Notes under the pieces: generated by a model
Seen by the model: only the letters and a program-made list of their open reading frames with translations
What the model was told of the DNA's origin: nothing
Databases searched by the model: none
Made by a program: the position numbers and the translations under genes
In this document: in pieces, positions 30,962 to 33,225 of the stretch
Position numbering within the stretch: position 1 is the first letter of the stretch
Layout of the letters: each line of letters starts with the position of its first letter
Assembly: GCA_015486135.1 (NCBI GenBank)
Contig: WFSE01000177.1
Location: 1-33,225, forward strand
DNA from: Lentisphaeria bacterium
Lineage (GTDB): Bacteria > Verrucomicrobiota > Lentisphaeria > Victivallales > JAADHT01
Length of the DNA: 33,225 nucleotides
Reading direction: 5' to 3'

Positions 30962-32481
30962 AGTTGGAAACACCGCTTATAGACAAGTTGCGGGAACAGG
31001 GACTCAGATTAACTGTGCCCATAATCGTTATGCGTTCCGGTGGATTGGACGGTGTGGCGATGCAAGTGGAAGAGTACAGTGCGATGCTTGCTGAGTGTCT
31101 TGATGTGGATGTCCATATCATAACTGGAAGGGACGAGCGTTCGGAGCCCGTTCCGCGGGGACCCGCCAAGGTTTCCATCGTCCCCCGCCTCGATTTCCAC
31201 CATCCCGACTCCGAAACATTATTTGCTAACGAGTTCGCTATCGGTCCGGAGACGGCGGCCGCCGACAGGATTTCAGACGAAGAGTGGATTGAGCTGTTCA
31301 AAAGACACAAAAACTCTTTGAAGGAGGAACTGAATGGAATGATAGCGGCGGCGAAACACAACGCACCCGTTATCATTTTCAACCTCCTTTCCTTGAGACA
31401 CGCGCAGCCAGCCGCCGCCGTGGCGTTGAGGGAGATAATCGGGGAATACTCCGATAGAGCGTTCCTCAGCCACGCCGCCGATCCCGATGCGGAACGCCCG
31501 GAGAAAATAGCCAGACTAAGGCCTTTTGTCTTGAAATGGATATCCGCGAACGGCTTCGACGAGAAGTACTCCGGAGGCCCATATAGAATGGACAACCTCT
31601 ACCATATCGTTTTGAACCCCAAACAACGCGAGAATTTCCTCTACAAATATATGGTGGACTCGGACCATGTCTTTGAAATGCCCGACTTTTTGGAGTTCGA
31701 CAACGACTCCCCGGTGATCCCGAACGCTCCGGACGAGGGGTTCCTTGATTACCTCGCGTCCAAATGCGTCTTCGCCGATGAGGACGGCTACGAGTATTCA
31801 ACCGTACCCATCCCGGACGATGCCGTGGTGTTCCTGTCTCCGGTCAGACCAGTGTATCGAAAACGAATCAGAGAAGCCATGCTGGTGGCCTACCAGTACG
31901 GAAATACTAGAAACAAACCGGTGGTGTTCGTCGTGACGCACCCCGACTCCGACGACAAGGAGTACTTCCTGGAGACCGTGAGATTCGCCAACGCCATGGG
32001 AGTGCAATACGTTTACTTGGGCGAGGATTTCACTCCGGAGAAATTGGATTACGCTTACAGAAATTTCGCCGCTTTGAACACGGTGGGCGTGGTGGCGAGC
32101 GCCGCTGGAGGGTGGGAGAACGCCCTGAATGAAATGGCTGCCACATGTATCCCGTTCTTTATGAGCGTTAGCCTGAACTCCTTCAAAACGCTGACCGAGG
32201 AAATGGATATCGATGCTTATGGTATGGATTTTTCGGGAATCTCCAGTCTCCTCGAAACCGGATTGGCGGACCAGTTGTCCGGTGTCGATCTTTCAGGAAT
32301 CGCGTACATGGACAACCTTCTCGAGTGGATCGATGAGGTTCTTGACCCCGAAACGCGGAGGAAAATCATCGTCCACAACTTTAATCAAGCGTATAAATAC
32401 CTGTCTCAAGAGGCCGCCGCTAGACGGTTGGTCGAGAACGTTCAAAAGATCCATAGCCGCCATAAATCCCTAGTGGACTAG
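30958..32481 (+). CDS. GT-B-fold glycosyltransferase-like protein (divergent)
   Basis: The N-terminal IIVMRSGGLDGVAMQVEEYSAML followed by VHIITGRDE, and the later PVVFVVTHPDSDDKEYFLETVRFANAMGVQYVYLGED, are the two Rossmann halves of a GT4-like enzyme. SAAGGWENALNEMAATCIPFF occupies the place of the E-x7-E donor-binding motif, but with spacing E-x4-E, so catalysis is uncertain. At 507 aa it is long; no membrane segment is seen. Donor and acceptor are unknown. It is coupled to the DUF3137 gene and ends the operon. Confidence 0.72.
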   Translation: MKLETPLIDKLREQGLRLTVPIIVMRSGGLDGVAMQVEEYSAMLAECLDVDVHIITGRDERSEPVPRGPAKVSIVPRLDFHHPDSETLFANEFAIGPETAAADRISDEEWIELFKRHKNSLKEELNGMIAAAKHNAPVIIFNLLSLRHAQPAAAVALREIIGEYSDRAFLSHAADPDAERPEKIARLRPFVLKWISANGFDEKYSGGPYRMDNLYHIVLNPKQRENFLYKYMVDSDHVFEMPDFLEFDNDSPVIPNAPDEGFLDYLASKCVFADEDGYEYSTVPIPDDAVVFLSPVRPVYRKRIREAMLVAYQYGNTRNKPVVFVVTHPDSDDKEYFLETVRFANAMGVQYVYLGEDFTPEKLDYAYRNFAALNTVGVVASAAGGWENALNEMAATCIPFFMSVSLNSFKTLTEEMDIDAYGMDFSGISSLLETGLADQLSGVDLSGIAYMDNLLEWIDEVLDPETRRKIIVHNFNQAYKYLSQEAAARRLVENVQKIHSRHKSLVD

Positions 32482-32483
32482 AT

Positions 32484-32607
32484 AGGAATTGCTGAAAAAG
32501 TCGGGACTGCCGAGGGCAAATCTCGCAAAACCCTTGGGGATGACACCATTGAAAAGGCATTTAACCCAATGAAAATGAGGCACTTGCCAATTATTCAGTG
32601 AGCCCTG
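32484..32607 (+). repeat. MITE-like repeat, second good copy
   Basis: It opens GGAATTGCTGAAAAAGTCGG just after the glycosyltransferase stop and closes TTATTCAGTGAGCCCTG. Read inward from the right, the end begins GGGCTCACTGAATAATTGG. The last 72 bp align with 15245-15314. The terminal TTATTCAGTGAGCCC is identical to the presumed ISL3 end at 150-164. At about 124 bp it is much shorter than the 15 kb copy, so the interior differs. No gene is encoded. Confidence 0.55.
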
Positions 32608-32879
32608 CGTGGTAAAAACCTTCCCACTTCTTCTCCAATCAAAGTCGTCGGGTGAATTTGTCAGGCCGGGATTCGGCATGGCCAATTCACGCAATCTCCG
32701 TGTTCTTAACTTCTCCGTGTCTCCAGCAAAGCGGGCATGCCACGCCGTAACTTTGTGATGGCGAATGGTGAATTCTTTATTTTCGCTCCAAGGCCTAACC
32801 TCTCCCTAACTCACTTCGCCTTCTTCGTTAACTTATATTCAAAAATAGAGACTGAATCCCTTAAAATAATTTTGCCTCG
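32608..32879. other. Non-coding stretch between the repeat and the ISL3 gene
   Basis: No open frame looks like a protein. A near-duplicated phrase CTCCGTGTTCTTA / CTCCGTGTCTCCA lies at about 32696-32725; phrases of this sort recur in intergenic DNA of many uncultured bacteria. The segment presumably includes the end of the right ISL3 copy, but no clean terminal repeat can be placed: GGATTCAGTCTC near 32854 (minus strand) is the nearest match. Confidence 0.4.
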
Positions 32880-33225
32880 TCACCAGAAATCATGGGTGAA
32901 TTCTGGCTCCGGCAGGTCTCCTAGTTGATGATACAGGGCCGTTTCTATCACTTTGAAGGACCTGAATCCGTAAGATTTTCTGACGGTCAGTTTCATTTTC
33001 AGGTTCAATCCTTCCACAATTCCGTTGTTGTACCGCTTCCGCACCCTGAAATAATAGAGGATTAACTCCCGGTGCCTTCGAAGCATTTTCGCCACGTCCT
33101 TCATCGGTTCAATATTAGAGTACATGACCTGCCTCGTCCATGCGTCGAGGAATTTCCCCGCCCAAGTCGGACTATTGTACTCCCAGAACTTGTGGAACTG
33201 CTCTTTTAGAAGATACGCCCTAACC
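32880..33225 (-). CDS. ISL3-family transposase, 3' part (cut by the window edge)
   Basis: 114 codons are visible, up to a TGA at 32880-32882. Motifs AYLLKEQFHKFWEYNS, then PMKDVAKMLRRHRELILYYFRVR and NNGIVEGLNLKMKLTVRKSYGFRSFKVIE, fit the C-terminal region of DDE_Tnp_ISL3, with the last acidic residue in VEG. The first half lies beyond the window. Compared with the copy at 3-143 the protein is identical over the shared 46 residues; the nine base differences are all silent. This copy is inverted relative to that one. Confidence 0.9.
   Translation of the reverse strand, partial: VRAYLLKEQFHKFWEYNSPTWAGKFLDAWTRQVMYSNIEPMKDVAKMLRRHRELILYYFRVRKRYNNGIVEGLNLKMKLTVRKSYGFRSFKVIETALYHQLGDLPEPEFTHDFW

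Noticed and set aside
1-33225. The window as a composite transposon flanked by inverted ISL3 copies
   Set aside because: The content is dense housekeeping genes (rpsP, trmD, rplS, pyrH, dxr, pheS, purB, tRNAs). Ends inside a repeated IS are more simply explained as assembly breaks.
1-33225. CRISPR array, prophage, toxin-antitoxin or restriction system
   Set aside because: No regular spacer-repeat units and no cas, phage structural, toxin-antitoxin or restriction-modification genes were seen. The XRE gene has no partner next to it.

Overview
The window reads as a 33 kb chromosomal segment of a Gram-negative bacterium with about 50-55% G+C. It has a TatA translocase subunit, a GT9 LPS-type glycosyltransferase, a lipoprotein signal and export signals. 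Secreted DUF11-repeat proteins and a coiled-coil/XRE regulator would fit a PVC-superphylum member (Lentisphaerota, Kiritimatiellota, Verrucomicrobiota or Planctomycetota). That placement is an inference; no rRNA gene is present. Both edges lie inside copies of one ISL3-type transposase in opposite orientation, so the ends are probably assembly breaks in a repeated IS.

Layout. 1-164: 3' end of an ISL3 copy and its right terminal repeat. 205-4182: argJ (-), a triple-FHA protein (+) and rimO (-). 4390-7659 (-): a translation and metabolism operon in the order rpsP, khpA, trmD, rplS, ilvN, pyrH, with a hairpin-rich leader upstream of rpsP and no rimM. 8059-11426 (+): zinc-ribbon protein, purB, small lipoprotein, dxr. 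11633-14712 (+): two tandem paralogous exported DUF11 proteins. 14806-16822: tRNA-Thr(CGT), a 297-bp MITE-like repeat, a secreted protein with a lectin-like C-terminal domain, tRNA-Pro(GGG), copied tRNA T-arm fragments and tRNA-Ser(TGA). 16943-18355 (+): MetF fused to an MTHFR_C cysteine-rich domain. 18477-18938 (-): an XRE regulator with a clear promoter, dyad and terminator. 19048-24856 (+): tatD, arfB-like, HIT, DUF3592, zf-TFIIB, methyltransferase, birA, bioD and rluB-like, mostly overlapping or tightly spaced. 28327-24774 (-): recO, pheS, TauE/SafE permease, GT9. 28447-32481 (+): M24 peptidase, then tatA, a DUF3137 protein and a GT-B glycosyltransferase. 32484-33225: another MITE-like repeat, a non-coding stretch and the second ISL3 copy.

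Most genes are housekeeping: arginine, branched-chain amino acid, pyrimidine, purine, isoprenoid, biotin and one-carbon metabolism, and RNA modification. The least ordinary features are a family of short repeats whose ends resemble the ISL3 terminal repeat and lie at candidate promoters of argJ and the M24 peptidase; copied tRNA T-arm fragments between tRNA-Pro and tRNA-Ser; the DUF11 pair; the lectin-like secreted protein whose start lies in a repeat; and the tatA-DUF3137-glycosyltransferase operon. I did not find an undescribed defence or mobile system that I could defend.
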